DNA of 64,000 nt, taken from NCBI RefSeq assembly GCF_947487805.1, contig NZ_CANKXW010000002.1, positions 310,001 through 374,000 of the forward strand, written 5' to 3'. This DNA is from an uncultured Tateyamaria sp. (GTDB taxonomy: Bacteria > Pseudomonadota > Alphaproteobacteria > Rhodobacterales > Rhodobacteraceae). Under the pieces are notes generated by a model. That model was not told where the DNA came from. It made no database searches and saw only the letters and a list, made by a program, of their open reading frames with translations. Positions 29,858 through 39,557 of this stretch are shown in pieces (positions within the stretch are counted from its first letter, which is position 1; each line of letters starts with the position of its first letter). The translations under genes and the position numbers were made by a program.

Positions 29858-30331
29858 ATGGCGCTCACCCATTTCGATGCCGCCGGGGCCGCACATATGG
29901 TCGATGTGTCCGACAAGGACGTGACCGACCGTGTGGCCGTGGCCGCCGCGTGGATCAAGATGTCGCCGGAAACGCTTGAAATCATTACTAAAGGCACGGC
30001 TAAGAAAGGCGACGTGATCGGCGTGGCGCGGCTGGCCGGGATCATGGCGGCCAAGCGGACGGCGGACCTGATCCCGCTGTGCCATCCACTGCCCATCACC
30101 AAGGTCGGGGTCGAGATCGACCGCGATCCCGCCCTGCCGGGCCTGCGCATCACCGCAACGGTCAAGACCACGGGCCAGACCGGGGTGGAGATGGAGGCGC
30201 TGACCGCCGCCAGCACCTGCGCGCTGACCGTCTATGACATGGCCAAGGCCGTGGACAAGCACATGGAGATCGGCGGCATCCACGTCCGGCTCAAGGATGG
30301 CGGCAAATCCGGGCGTTTCGAGGCCCCATGA
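29858..30331 (+). CDS. moaC: Cyclic pyranopterin monophosphate synthase
   Basis: A 157-residue enzyme that forms cyclic pyranopterin monophosphate in molybdenum cofactor synthesis. It has [14 protein letters not shown] near the N-terminus, [19 protein letters not shown] in the middle, [12 protein letters not shown], and the C-terminal [16 protein letters not shown] and LKDGGKSG. It is packed directly between trpC and moeA, so tryptophan and molybdopterin genes share a transcript. Confidence 0.97.
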   Translation: MALTHFDAAGAAHMVDVSDKDVTDRVAVAAAWIKMSPETLEIITKGTAKKGDVIGVARLAGIMAAKRTADLIPLCHPLPITKVGVEIDRDPALPGLRITATVKTTGQTGVEMEALTAASTCALTVYDMAKAVDKHMEIGGIHVRLKDGGKSGRFEAP

Positions 30332-31503
30332 TCCCGGTCGACACCGCCCTTGATCACCTCTTTGCGCTGGCCGACCCGCTGCCGGTCGAGGTCGTGCCCC
30401 TGCGTGCCGCCGCGGGCCGCGTGCTGGCCGAACCGGTCACCGCACAGCGCACGCAACCGCCCTTTGCCGCATCGTCCATGGACGGCTACGCGCTCAAATC
30501 CATCGAGGCCGACCTGCACGCGCAGTTCAAAGTTGTGGGGGAATCTTCCGCCGGACATCGCTGGACAGGGACGCTGGGTGCCGGTCAGGCGGTGCGCATC
30601 TTTACCGGCGCGCCGGTACCCGATGGTGCCGACAAGGTCGTGATCCAGGAGGACGTGACCCGCACCGGCGACCTGATCGCCATCACCGCCGATCCCGGCC
30701 CCAAGGGCAACATCCGCCCCGCCGGCGTCGATTTCGCGGCGGGCATGCAGATGGACGCAGCCCGGCGGCTGACACCGGGCGACGTGGCGCTGCTGGCGGC
30801 CATGAACATCGCCCAGGTGCCCGTCCGCCGCGCGCCAGTCGTGGCACTGATGGCCACGGGTGACGAGTTGGTGCAACCGGGTGAGGCACCGGGCCCGGAC
30901 CAGATCATCGCCTCCAACACCTTTGGTCTGGCCGCGATGCTGGAACGGTTCGGCGCGGTTGCACGGATGATGCCCATCGCGCGCGACACCGCATCGTCGC
31001 TGAGCACTGCGTTTGAGCTGGCGCAGGGGGCCGACCTGATCGTCACCATCGGCGGGGCGTCCGTGGGTGACCACGACCTCGTGGCCCATGTCGCCGCCGA
31101 AATGGGCATGGACCAGTCCTTCTACAAGGTCGCCATGCGCCCCGGCAAACCGCTGATGGCAGGCCGTCTGAACGGCACACCCATGGTGGGCCTGCCGGGC
31201 AATCCGGTCTCTGCCATGGTCTGCGGCACCGTGTTCCTGCAACCGATGCTGTCGGCGATGCTGGGCCTTGGACAGGCGGCGATGCCGCGCACATCGATGC
31301 CGCTGGCCGCACCGCTGGGCCAGAACGGCCCACGCGAACACTATATGCGCGCCGTGATCGAGGGGGGCACCGTGCGTGACGCAGGCGCACAGGACAGCTC
31401 GCTTCTGACCGTGCTCGCGCGGTCCAACGCGCTTATCGTGCGCCCGCCCCATGCGCCCGCCCAAGACGCGGGCACGCCGGTGGATGTCATCCCGCTCGAC
31501 TGA
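30328..31503 (+). CDS. moeA: Molybdopterin molybdenumtransferase
   Basis: A 391-residue enzyme that inserts molybdate into adenylylated molybdopterin. The signature [13 protein letters not shown] is at about residues 47-60, [19 protein letters not shown] marks domain II, and [28 protein letters not shown] and [12 protein letters not shown] are in domain III. The start overlaps the moaC stop by ATGA. It ends 4 nt before the lexA promoter. Confidence 0.96.
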   Translation: MIPVDTALDHLFALADPLPVEVVPLRAAAGRVLAEPVTAQRTQPPFAASSMDGYALKSIEADLHAQFKVVGESSAGHRWTGTLGAGQAVRIFTGAPVPDGADKVVIQEDVTRTGDLIAITADPGPKGNIRPAGVDFAAGMQMDAARRLTPGDVALLAAMNIAQVPVRRAPVVALMATGDELVQPGEAPGPDQIIASNTFGLAAMLERFGAVARMMPIARDTASSLSTAFELAQGADLIVTIGGASVGDHDLVAHVAAEMGMDQSFYKVAMRPGKPLMAGRLNGTPMVGLPGNPVSAMVCGTVFLQPMLSAMLGLGQAAMPRTSMPLAAPLGQNGPREHYMRAVIEGGTVRDAGAQDSSLLTVLARSNALIVRPPHAPAQDAGTPVDVIPLD

Positions 31504-31506
31504 CTG

Positions 31507-31535
31507 TTGACACAAAACAAGAACGTCCGTAGAAC
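31507..31535 (+). promoter_or_regulatory. lexA promoter with overlapping LexA (SOS) box
   Basis: TTGACA (31507-31512) and TAGAAC (31530-31535) are spaced by 17 nt, a good sigma-70 promoter. GAAC-gtccgta-GAAC (31521-31535) is the reverse of the alphaproteobacterial LexA box GTTC-N7-GTTC and covers the -10 element. LexA binding here would block its own promoter. Confidence 0.85.
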
Positions 31536-31580
31536 AAACCCAAACCAACGCAATTGGTAACGGCCAACGGAGGACGGAGC

Positions 31581-32267
31581 ATGCTGACGAAAAAGCAGCT
31601 GGATCTACTGCAATTCATTCACAAACGTGTCCAGCGGGACGGCGTCCCGCCCAGCTTTGATGAGATGAAAGAGGCGCTGGACCTGCGGTCTAAGTCCGGC
31701 ATTCACCGTCTGATCACGGCCCTTGAGGAACGCGGCTTTATCCGGCGTCTGGCGCACCGCGCCCGCGCCATCGAGGTGGTGCGCCTGCCCGATAGCATGG
31801 GCGGCTTTACCCCCCGCGTCATCGATGGCGACCGCCCCGACGTCCCACCCCCCGCCGCCGCCCAGACGGTCGAGGCGGCGCATGCGGTCGAACTGCCCGT
31901 GATGGGCCGGATCGCCGCCGGTGTGCCGATCTCTGCCATTTCCGAAGTGTCGCATTCCGTGGCCGTGCCCGGCCAGATGCTCAGCGGCAAGGGTGAGCAT
32001 TATGCGCTCGAGGTCAAGGGCGACTCGATGATCGACGCGGGCATCAATGACGGCGACGTCGTGGTCATCCGCGAAACCTCTGCCGTGGACAATGGAGACA
32101 TCGTCGTCGCACTGGTCGAGGATCACGAGGCCACGCTGAAACGCTATATGCGCAAGGGCGACACCATCGCGCTCGAGGCGGCCAACCCCGCCTATGAGAC
32201 CCGCGTGTTCCCTGTGGGTCATGTCAAGGTGCAGGGCAAGCTGGTCGGGCTGATCCGCACGTATTGA
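31581..32267 (+). CDS. lexA: LexA repressor
   Basis: A 228-residue SOS repressor. The N-terminal winged helix (1-68) has [20 protein letters not shown] as its recognition region. The self-cleavage bond should be Ala113-Gly114 in GRIAAGVPI, with the Ser149/Lys187 dyad in VKGDSMID and ATLKRYM. The ATG follows ggaggacggagc. An upstream GTG frame adds nine unsupported residues. The promoter carries a perfect LexA box. The last codons and the stop lie in a region that is repeated downstream at the comEC 3' end. Confidence 0.97.
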   Translation: MLTKKQLDLLQFIHKRVQRDGVPPSFDEMKEALDLRSKSGIHRLITALEERGFIRRLAHRARAIEVVRLPDSMGGFTPRVIDGDRPDVPPPAAAQTVEAAHAVELPVMGRIAAGVPISAISEVSHSVAVPGQMLSGKGEHYALEVKGDSMIDAGINDGDVVVIRETSAVDNGDIVVALVEDHEATLKRYMRKGDTIALEAANPAYETRVFPVGHVKVQGKLVGLIRTY

Positions 32268-32615
32268 GGACGCAGGGCCTGCGCGGCCAAGGTCTCGGAC
32301 AGCGGCCCCGGCTTCAGATCGGGGGGCCGCGTCTGGCTGTAACGCTCGTCCCTTTGGGACACGTTCGGGTGCCGGACAAGCGAGCTGATCTGCATCTACT
32401 CAGGGCGCGCGATCCGCACGGCCAACGTCTCAGACGGTGACCCCGGTTTCAGATCGGGGGCCGCGCCTGGCCGGACCTCTTCTTCCCCCTTGGGACAGCT
32501 TAAGATGCAGAGCATGCTCTGCGAGATGATCCGCACCTGTCAAGGACGCAGGGCCTGCGCGGCCAAGGTCTCGGTCAGTGGCCCCAGTTTCAGATCGGGG
32601 GCCGCGTGCCGCGCC
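32252..32615. repeat. Three degenerate tandem copies of the lexA/comEC 3' junction
   Basis: A unit of about 140 nt occurs three times. The shared core gatccgcac starts at 32252, 32411 and 32528, and ttcagatcgggg lies at 32313, 32448 and 32589. Copy 1 carries the end of lexA and copy 3 the end of comEC. Copies 1 and 3 share over 25 identical bases (ggacgcagggcctgcgcggc and beyond). The spacers also align (ctttgggacac against cttgggacagc). On the minus strand, copies 1 and 2 still encode [22 protein letters not shown] and DLKPGSPSETLA-like peptides, matching the ComEC C-terminus [18 protein letters not shown]. Confidence 0.8.
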
Positions 32616-34633
32616 CAGCCGGACCACATCCTGTCCCCCGCCACGGCCCGCGCCGTGACCAGGCGCAGCTGGTCCCCCTGCGCCACCACTGCCACCGCAC
32701 CGGTCTTGCGCAGCGTCGCGGGGTCCAGCACCAGACAGGGCAGATCCCGGATCGCGGGCAGCTTGGCGTTTGTGACCACCACCTCGCCGGGCGCGCAGCC
32801 GTCAAATGCGGCTGCCGCGCGTTTGCCCGTGAGGTGCACGACGCGCAGCCCTGTGACATCCCCGCCAGACCACCGCGCCGCCGCCTGCGCCTGATCGACG
32901 CCGTCGCCGTCGTTCTCCAGCCAGTTGCGCGCTACGAACCCCGCCCCCTTGGGTTTGCTGAGCGCCCGGCCTTCGGGCGTCATCACGCCAACCAGACCGC
33001 CGGTATCAGCCACCAGAACCGCGGGCCGGTCCCCCACCTGCCAGCCCAGCAATGCGGCGGCGATCACGGCCGTCCCGGCCCACCGCGCGCGCCCCTGCCA
33101 CAGGATCACAAACAGCGCACCAAGCGCCATGACCGGCAACACCCAGGGCTGCGGCCCCGTCACGTACCCACGGGCACCCTCAAGGCCCGACACGAAATCC
33201 GCCACCCACAGGATCCACTGAAGGCCCAGCCCCATGATCCACAGCCCCACGATCTCGGCCCCGAACGGGGCCAGCGCCAGTGCCAGCACCGCCGCCGGGA
33301 TTACGATGGCCCCCATCAGCGGCACGCTCGCCAGGTTCGCGAAAATGCCATAATGCGCCATGGTGTTGAAATGCGCGGCCCCGATGGGCGACGTGGCCAG
33401 CCCCGCCACCGCCGACGAAATCACCACCCCCATCGCGGGCTGGATCCAGCGCGGCCCCGGCGTCCATTGCGCATCGCGCATCCAGCCGAACACCGCCACC
33501 AGCGCCGTCGTGGCGGCAAAGGACATCTGGAACCCCGGCCCCATCAGCGCCTCGGGCCGCAACAGCAGCACGATCATCGCCGCAATCGCCACCGCCCGCA
33601 GGCTCAGGGCACGGCGGTTGACCATGATCGCGCACAGGGCGACCGCGACCATGATGAACGCGCGTTCCGTGGCGACATTGCCCCCCGACAGCGCCAGATA
33701 GACTGACGCCGCCACCAGCGCACCCGCCGCCGCCAGCTTGCGCGCAGGCCAGGACAGCGCCACGACCGGGATCAGCGCAAAGATCAGCCGCAAAAGCCCA
33801 AAGACAAATCCGCTGAGCAGCCCCATATGCAGCCCCGAAATGGCCAGCAGGTGCGCGGTGTTGGAGGCGCGCAGGTCGTCCAGACCGTCCTGGCTGATCC
33901 CGCTGCGGTCGCCCGTCGTGACGGCGGCGGCAAAGCCACCGACATCGCCCGGCAGTGCCGCGCGCACGCGGGCCGACGCAGTCATTCGGATGCGGAACAC
34001 GGTCTGGCGCAGGTCAAACTCCGCGGCGCTTATCGCGACCAGCGGCACACGGGTATAGCCCACCGCCCCCAGTCGCGCGAACCACGCGTGGCGCTGAAAG
34101 TCAAAGCCGCCCGGCTCCACCGGCCCGCCCGGAGGGCCCAAATGGGCGGTCGTCATCACTCGCAATCCCGGTTCCGGCGCCACCCCCAGATCCGCATCGC
34201 CATGCAGCGAAATCCGCACCCGTGTCGGCGTCTCGAACGGGGCCACGCGGTCCAGCTTGACCCGGTCCAGCGTCAGGCGCACGGCGTCCGACCCGCTGCG
34301 GTCCATGCCCACAATACGCCCCTCGACCGCGCCGTAATACCGCCAGTCCAGCACCGGCCCCGCCACCTGATGCGCCCGCACCCCCGCCACGACAAAACCA
34401 AGTGCAACCATCGCCACAAACACCGGCAGCGGCGACACACGTTCGTCCAGACGCCACGCCGCCAGCGCGGCCCAGACACCGCCCGCCGCCACCAGCGCAA
34501 TCTGCGCAACACCCGGTTCGAACCGCATCGCGAAAAACAGGGCCACACCCGTGGCCATGCCCACGGGCAACCAGCCAAACAGGCTGCCCCGTTGATGCAG
34601 AAACACCTCTGAGACGCGCAGCCCAAGGCCCAT
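32540..34633 (-). CDS. comEC: ComEC/Rec2 family DNA-uptake membrane protein
   Basis: A 697-residue polytopic inner-membrane protein of the ComEC family, which forms the channel for single-stranded DNA entry in natural transformation. The competence domain core is plain: GDRSGISQDGLDDLRASNTA and HLLAISGLHMGLLSGF, followed by ERAFIMVAVALCA and a run of helices to about residue 510. The last 180 or so residues are a shrunken remnant of the C-terminal metallo-beta-lactamase-like region (VADTGGLVGVMTPEGRA onward) without its metal-binding histidines. Divergent from gltX across 81 nt. Its 3' end is tandemly duplicated. Confidence 0.88.
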   Translation of the reverse strand: MGLGLRVSEVFLHQRGSLFGWLPVGMATGVALFFAMRFEPGVAQIALVAAGGVWAALAAWRLDERVSPLPVFVAMVALGFVVAGVRAHQVAGPVLDWRYYGAVEGRIVGMDRSGSDAVRLTLDRVKLDRVAPFETPTRVRISLHGDADLGVAPEPGLRVMTTAHLGPPGGPVEPGGFDFQRHAWFARLGAVGYTRVPLVAISAAEFDLRQTVFRIRMTASARVRAALPGDVGGFAAAVTTGDRSGISQDGLDDLRASNTAHLLAISGLHMGLLSGFVFGLLRLIFALIPVVALSWPARKLAAAGALVAASVYLALSGGNVATERAFIMVAVALCAIMVNRRALSLRAVAIAAMIVLLLRPEALMGPGFQMSFAATTALVAVFGWMRDAQWTPGPRWIQPAMGVVISSAVAGLATSPIGAAHFNTMAHYGIFANLASVPLMGAIVIPAAVLALALAPFGAEIVGLWIMGLGLQWILWVADFVSGLEGARGYVTGPQPWVLPVMALGALFVILWQGRARWAGTAVIAAALLGWQVGDRPAVLVADTGGLVGVMTPEGRALSKPKGAGFVARNWLENDGDGVDQAQAAARWSGGDVTGLRVVHLTGKRAAAAFDGCAPGEVVVTNAKLPAIRDLPCLVLDPATLRKTGAVAVVAQGDQLRLVTARAVAGDRMWSGWARHAAPDLKLGPLTETLAAQALRP

Positions 34634-34714
34634 GCTTGCCCCTGTCGTCCTTGGTGAGTATCAGGAGCCGAAACCGTAGTCCCTTCTTGGTTAAGCAAAG
34701 GTAAATGTGCCCCC

Positions 34715-36115
34715 ATGACCCAGGCCGTCGTCACCCGTTTCGCGCCCTCGCCCACCGGCTTTCTGCATATCGGCGGCGCGCGGACCGCGCTGTTCAACTG
34801 GCTGTTTGCCCGCGGTCGTGGCGGCACGTTCCTGCTGCGGATCGAGGACACGGACCGCGCCCGCTCCACGCCCGAGGCGACGCAGGCCATTCTGGACGGA
34901 ATGGCATGGCTGGGTCTCGACCATGACGGCGAGGTCATCAGCCAGTTCGACCGCGCCGACCGTCACGCAGAGGTCGCCAATCAGCTGCTGGCACAAGGCA
35001 AGGCCTATAAGTGCTTTGCCACGCAAGAGGAAATCGCCGCCTTCCGCGAGGCCGCCCGCGCCGAAGGGCGTTCGACCCTCTATCGTTCGCCTTGGCGTGA
35101 CGCGGATCCTGCCACGCACCCTGACGCGCCCTACGTGGTCCGGATCAAGGCCCCGCAGGACGGCGAGACGGTGATCCGCGACGCGGTGCAGGGCGATGTG
35201 ACCATCCGCAACGACCAGCTGGACGACATGGTCATGCTGCGCGCGGACGGCACGCCGGTCTACATGCTGGCGGTGGTGGTGGACGACCATGACATGGGCG
35301 TCACCCACGTGATCCGCGGCGATGACCACCTCAACAACGCCGCACGCCAGATGATGATCTATGACGCGATGGAATGGGGTGTGCCCGTCTGGGCGCATAT
35401 CCCGCTGATCCACGGCGCCGATGGCAAGAAACTGTCGAAACGCCATGGCGCACTCGGCGCACAGGAATATCAGGCGATGGGCTACCCGGCGGCGGGCATG
35501 CGCAACTATCTGGCGCGTCTGGGCTGGAGCCACGGGGACGACGAATTCTTTACCGACGCGCAGGCGCGCGACTGGTTCGATCTGGGTGGGATCGGCAAAA
35601 GCCCCGCCCGTTTCGACGTCAAGAAGCTGGAATCCTTGTGTGGTCAGCACATGGCACAGGCGGATGACGCTGCATTGCAGCGCGAGATCATCGCCTTTCT
35701 GGCCGCCGCGGACATGGATCCGATCACAATTTCACAGCAGGACATGCTGCTCAAGGCGCTGCCCTTCGTCAAGGAACGCGCCAAGACCTTCCCTGATTTA
35801 CTTGAAAAGGCGCACTTTTCCCTAACTTCGCGCCCGATCACGCCAGATGAAAAAGCAGCCAAGGCGCTTGATCCGGTATCCCGTGGTATACTGAGCCAAT
35901 TGACGCCGCAGCTGCAAACCGTTAGGTGGGAACGTGACACTCTGGAGGCGGTCCTGAACGATTTTGCTGCGGCACAGGACACGAAATTCGGCAAGTTGGC
36001 GGGGCCTTTGCGGGCGGCGCTTGCGGGCCGGGCCGTGACGCCTTCTGTCTTTGACATGATGCTGGTTCTGGGGCGCGAAGAAACCCTTGCCAGGCTTGAG
36101 GATGCTGCCACCTGA
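34715..36115 (+). CDS. gltX: Glutamyl-tRNA synthetase
   Basis: A 466-residue class I synthetase. [19 protein letters not shown] at the N-terminus is the HIGH region, [10 protein letters not shown] is the KMSKS-equivalent loop, and the stem-contact and anticodon-binding helices follow. The absence of the CxC-type zinc motif in the insert is usual in many alphaproteobacterial forms. Rhodobacteraceae often carry two gltX genes; whether this one charges tRNA-Glu, tRNA-Gln or both cannot be judged. Followed by gltA after 101 nt. Confidence 0.95.
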   Translation: MTQAVVTRFAPSPTGFLHIGGARTALFNWLFARGRGGTFLLRIEDTDRARSTPEATQAILDGMAWLGLDHDGEVISQFDRADRHAEVANQLLAQGKAYKCFATQEEIAAFREAARAEGRSTLYRSPWRDADPATHPDAPYVVRIKAPQDGETVIRDAVQGDVTIRNDQLDDMVMLRADGTPVYMLAVVVDDHDMGVTHVIRGDDHLNNAARQMMIYDAMEWGVPVWAHIPLIHGADGKKLSKRHGALGAQEYQAMGYPAAGMRNYLARLGWSHGDDEFFTDAQARDWFDLGGIGKSPARFDVKKLESLCGQHMAQADDAALQREIIAFLAAADMDPITISQQDMLLKALPFVKERAKTFPDLLEKAHFSLTSRPITPDEKAAKALDPVSRGILSQLTPQLQTVRWERDTLEAVLNDFAAAQDTKFGKLAGPLRAALAGRAVTPSVFDMMLVLGREETLARLEDAAT

Positions 36116-36154
36116 CGGGTTCGCAATTCGTTTACGGTGCGCAGTCTAACGATA

Positions 36155-36173
36155 GGGCCACGACCAGTGGCCC
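36155..36173 (+). other. Perfect hairpin between gltX and gltA
   Basis: GGGCCAC (36155-36161) pairs with GTGGCCC (36167-36173) across a 5-nt loop. No T-run follows, so it is not a standard terminator. It would lie in the gltA leader or act as an mRNA-stabilising element. Confidence 0.35.
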
Positions 36174-36216
36174 GCGGCGGGGTCTCCCTGCCCTGCGACG
36201 AAAAGGAACGACCCTG

Positions 36217-37512
36217 ATGGCTGACGCACCCAAATCCGCAACCCTGACAATTGGTGACAACACCTACGACCTGCCGATCCACTCGCCCACGGCGGGCCCT
36301 GACGTCGTGGACATCCGCAAGCTCTATGGCCAGGCGGGCGTGTTCACCTATGACCCCGGCTTTACCTCCACGGCCAGCTGCGACAGCACCATCACCTTTA
36401 TCGACGGTGGCGAGGGCGTGCTGCTGCACCGCGGCTATCCGATCGACCAGCTGGCCGAGAAATCCCACTATCTCGAGGTCTGCTACCTGCTGCTTTACGG
36501 TGAACTGCCGTCAGCCGCGCAGTTGGAAGAATTCGAAAGCCTCGTGACCAACCACACCATGCTGCACGAGCAGATGGTTTATTTCTATCGCGGGTTCCGC
36601 CGTGACGCGCACCCGATGGCGATCATGACCGGCGTTGTGGGGGCGATGTCCGCCTTTTACCACGACAGCACCGACATCCACGACGCGCACCAGCGCGAGG
36701 TTGCCTCGATCCGCCTGATTGCGAAGATGCCGACAATTGCGGCCTGGGCCTACAAGTTCTCCATCGGCCAGCCCTTCATCTATCCGCGCAACGATCTGGA
36801 CTATGCCTCTAACTTCCTGCGCATGTGCTTTGCCGTCCCTGCCGAAGACTACGAAGTGAACCCGATCCTCAGCCGCGCGATGGACCGCATCTTTACCCTG
36901 CACGCGGATCACGAACAGAACGCCTCGACCTCGACCGTGCGTCTGGCCTCGTCCTCGGGTGCCAACCCGTTCGCCTGTATCGCCGCAGGCATCGCCTGCC
37001 TCTGGGGTCCGGCCCACGGTGGCGCAAACCAAGCCTGCCTCGAGATGCTCAAGGAAATCGGCAGCGTCGACCGCATCCCAGAATTCATCGCCCGCGCCAA
37101 GGACAAGAACGACCCGTTCCGCCTGATGGGCTTTGGCCACCGGGTCTACAAAAATTTCGACCCGCGCGCGACGGTAATGAAACAGTCCGCCGACGAGGTG
37201 CTAGAACTGCTGGGCGTCGAAAACAACCCCGTTCTGGCCGTTGCCAAGGAACTGGAAAAACAGGCCCTCGAAGATCCGTATTTCGCGGAAAAGAAACTGT
37301 TCCCGAACGTGGATTTCTACTCCGGTGTCATCCTCGAGGCGATGGGCTTCCCCACGTCGATGTTCACGCCGATCTTTGCGCTATCGCGCACCGTGGGCTG
37401 GATTTCGCAGTGGAAGGAAATGATCGGCGATCCACAGAACAAGATCGGCCGCCCACGCCAGCTCTACCTCGGCGAGACGGCCCGCGACTACGTGGATATC
37501 GAAAGCCGCTGA
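36217..37512 (+). CDS. gltA: Citrate synthase (hexameric type II)
   Basis: A 431-residue enzyme that condenses oxaloacetate and acetyl-CoA at the start of the TCA cycle. The N-terminal beta strands ([14 protein letters not shown]) mark the type II, NADH-sensitive class. Active-site segments are [15 protein letters not shown] (His), [10 protein letters not shown] (His) and [14 protein letters not shown], with a later Asp in NVDFYSG. Its Shine-Dalgarno is aaaaggaacg. A clear terminator follows at 37539-37572. Confidence 0.97.
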   Translation: MADAPKSATLTIGDNTYDLPIHSPTAGPDVVDIRKLYGQAGVFTYDPGFTSTASCDSTITFIDGGEGVLLHRGYPIDQLAEKSHYLEVCYLLLYGELPSAAQLEEFESLVTNHTMLHEQMVYFYRGFRRDAHPMAIMTGVVGAMSAFYHDSTDIHDAHQREVASIRLIAKMPTIAAWAYKFSIGQPFIYPRNDLDYASNFLRMCFAVPAEDYEVNPILSRAMDRIFTLHADHEQNASTSTVRLASSSGANPFACIAAGIACLWGPAHGGANQACLEMLKEIGSVDRIPEFIARAKDKNDPFRLMGFGHRVYKNFDPRATVMKQSADEVLELLGVENNPVLAVAKELEKQALEDPYFAEKKLFPNVDFYSGVILEAMGFPTSMFTPIFALSRTVGWISQWKEMIGDPQNKIGRPRQLYLGETARDYVDIESR

Positions 37513-37538
37513 TACCCGCGACACGATCAGGAATCGAC

Positions 37539-37572
37539 AACGCCACACGCCAGCCGTGTGGCGTTTTCTTTT
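37539..37572 (+). terminator. Rho-independent terminator of gltA
   Basis: A 10-bp stem, aacgccacac (37539-37548) with gtgtggcgtt (37555-37564), is followed by a T-rich tract (ttttctttt). It lies 27 nt after the gltA stop. Confidence 0.88.
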
Positions 37573-37742
37573 GCCCAATACGCCCGGGCGCCGCGCTTTG
37601 TTTCCCAATTCGCGTCAATTTCCGCCACACGGGTTAACTTGTTCATATTCCATGTAAAAAACCGAACAAATCCAGCGAAAACTTGACTCTGATTTGCCCC
37701 GAGCGCCAAATGACGCGTGTATTTGTTCCGGGGGGAATTTTC

Positions 37743-39497
37743 ATGCTTTTCTTGCTCTCACTGTTTCCAGCCATGTTCGCAGGCTCTTTCTCGACCGAAG
37801 AAGATGTCTTTGCTGAAGACGAAAAATTTGCCGAAAACGACGCGGATCAGGTTCTCGTCGGCACGCGCGGCCCGGACGACATTACGGGCGGCGAAGGCAA
37901 TGACGACATCATCGGTCTTCTGGGCGACGACACACTCGACGGCGGTCTCGGCGGCAATGACGTCATTCAGGGCTTCAACGGCAACGATCTGATCATCGGT
38001 GGCGAAGGCAATGACGGCCTTCAGGGCCGCGGCGACAACGATACGGTTCAGGGCTTTTCCGGCGACGACTGGGTCGATGGCAATGATGGCGAGGACGTCG
38101 TGCGCGGCGGCGGTGGTGACGATGTCGCAATCGGCGGCAAGGGCGCGGACGTGGTCGATGGCCGCAGCGGTGATGACGTCGTCGTGGGCGGCGAACTGAT
38201 CGCCGACCCGCTGACCAACGCACAATTGCGCGCACTTCTGGACGGGGCCGATGTTGATGACCTCTTCCCCGACGAAACCTCGCCTCTGGCCGAGATGCGC
38301 GATGATGGCGCGGCCGACACCCTCGCGGGCGGCAACGGCAACGACCTTCTCATCCTCGGCGCAGGCGACGAGGCGACGGGCGGGCGCGAACTGGATGCGT
38401 TCGCCGTCATCGCCGATCAGGATGACAGCGATCTGGGTCCGGCGGTCATCAACGACTTCAACAGCCCCGCCGGAGAAGGCATCGCCCTCTATTTCCGCGC
38501 AGACGAAACGGTAGAGCCCTCCGACATCTCCGTCTCCGACGACGGCGACGATGCACTGGTCAGCTATGATGGCGAGGTGCTGGCACGTGTCACGGGTGCT
38601 GCGGGTACGCTGACCGCCGAAGACATCGGCATCCTGCAATTCGACGACACCGCCGAACCGCCCGTGATCGACGGCACAGAAAGCGACGACACCATCTTTG
38701 GCACCGGCGCAGACGAAATCATCAACGGCCTGGGCGAAGAGGACGAGATCTCCGGCGGTGCCGGCAGTGACACGATCAGCGGCGGGGATGGATCGGACAT
38801 CATTCAGGGCCAGTCCGGCTTTGACGTGATCACCGGCAATGCCGACAATGATTTCCTTCAGGGCCGCGGAGGCGAAGACACGTTGTCCGGCAACCAGGGC
38901 TTTGACTGGGTCGACGGCAATGACGGCGACGACAAGGTGAACGGCGGGCTTCAGGCAGATACGGTCATCGGTGGTCTCGGGGTCGATCTGCTCAGCGGCG
39001 GCGAAGGCAACGATATCGTTGTCGCTGGCGAATTGCTCAGGGATCCGTTGACCAATGGCGAATTCGCTGCCCTGCGCGGCGGTGCATCACTCGAGGACGT
39101 GGCACCCGATGCCGTTTCGGACGGTGTCGTAACGGCTGTCGATGACCAGTTCCTCATGGACACGCTGGACGGCGGAAATGGCGATGACCTGCTGATCTTT
39201 GGACAGGGTGACATCGCCACGGGCGGCGCCGGTGCCGATGTGTTCGCGGCCTTTGGCGCCGCGGATCCCGTCGCTGAATCCATCGTCACCGATTTCAACC
39301 CGGCCGAAGACGGGCTTGTCCTGATCGATCCCTCCATCACCAACGGCCCTGCGCCTACGGTGACGGTCACGACCGACGGCGACGACGCTATCGTGCGGAT
39401 GAATGGCGAAGCCATCATGCGGGTGACAGGCGCCGCAGGTACGGTTGTGGCTAGCGAGATCCAGGTGATCAGCGGCGTGCGCGCGGATCTCTTCTGA
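37743..39497 (+). CDS. RTX-repeat calcium-binding protein with internal duplication
   Basis: A 584-residue acidic protein. The N-terminus MLFLLSLFPAMFAGSF is a short hydrophobic segment, followed by an acidic linker. Two long blocks follow, each with GGxGxDxxx-type calcium-binding nonapeptides (for example GGEGNDDII, GGNGNDLLI) and each ending in the same non-RTX module: ELxxDPLTNxxxxAL, then an xDFN-P segment and LARVTGAAGT or IMRVTGAAGT. So the gene holds an internal duplication of about 270 residues. The ATG follows ccggggggaattt. No type I secretion genes are near. Extracellular or surface location is inferred. Confidence 0.85.
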   Translation: MLFLLSLFPAMFAGSFSTEEDVFAEDEKFAENDADQVLVGTRGPDDITGGEGNDDIIGLLGDDTLDGGLGGNDVIQGFNGNDLIIGGEGNDGLQGRGDNDTVQGFSGDDWVDGNDGEDVVRGGGGDDVAIGGKGADVVDGRSGDDVVVGGELIADPLTNAQLRALLDGADVDDLFPDETSPLAEMRDDGAADTLAGGNGNDLLILGAGDEATGGRELDAFAVIADQDDSDLGPAVINDFNSPAGEGIALYFRADETVEPSDISVSDDGDDALVSYDGEVLARVTGAAGTLTAEDIGILQFDDTAEPPVIDGTESDDTIFGTGADEIINGLGEEDEISGGAGSDTISGGDGSDIIQGQSGFDVITGNADNDFLQGRGGEDTLSGNQGFDWVDGNDGDDKVNGGLQADTVIGGLGVDLLSGGEGNDIVVAGELLRDPLTNGEFAALRGGASLEDVAPDAVSDGVVTAVDDQFLMDTLDGGNGDDLLIFGQGDIATGGAGADVFAAFGAADPVAESIVTDFNPAEDGLVLIDPSITNGPAPTVTVTTDGDDAIVRMNGEAIMRVTGAAGTVVASEIQVISGVRADLF

Positions 39498-39522
39498 TCC
39501 ACGACACCTGAATTGGACAAAG

Positions 39523-39554
39523 GCCAGCGCCCCGTGAAGGGCGCTGGCTTTTTT
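39523..39554 (+). terminator. Rho-independent terminator after the RTX gene
   Basis: A 10-bp GC-rich stem, gccagcgccc (39523-39532) with gggcgctggc (39539-39548), is followed by six T residues. The minus-strand side has only ctttg, so it may serve weakly for the convergent paaG gene as well. Confidence 0.9.
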
Positions 39555-39557
39555 GCA

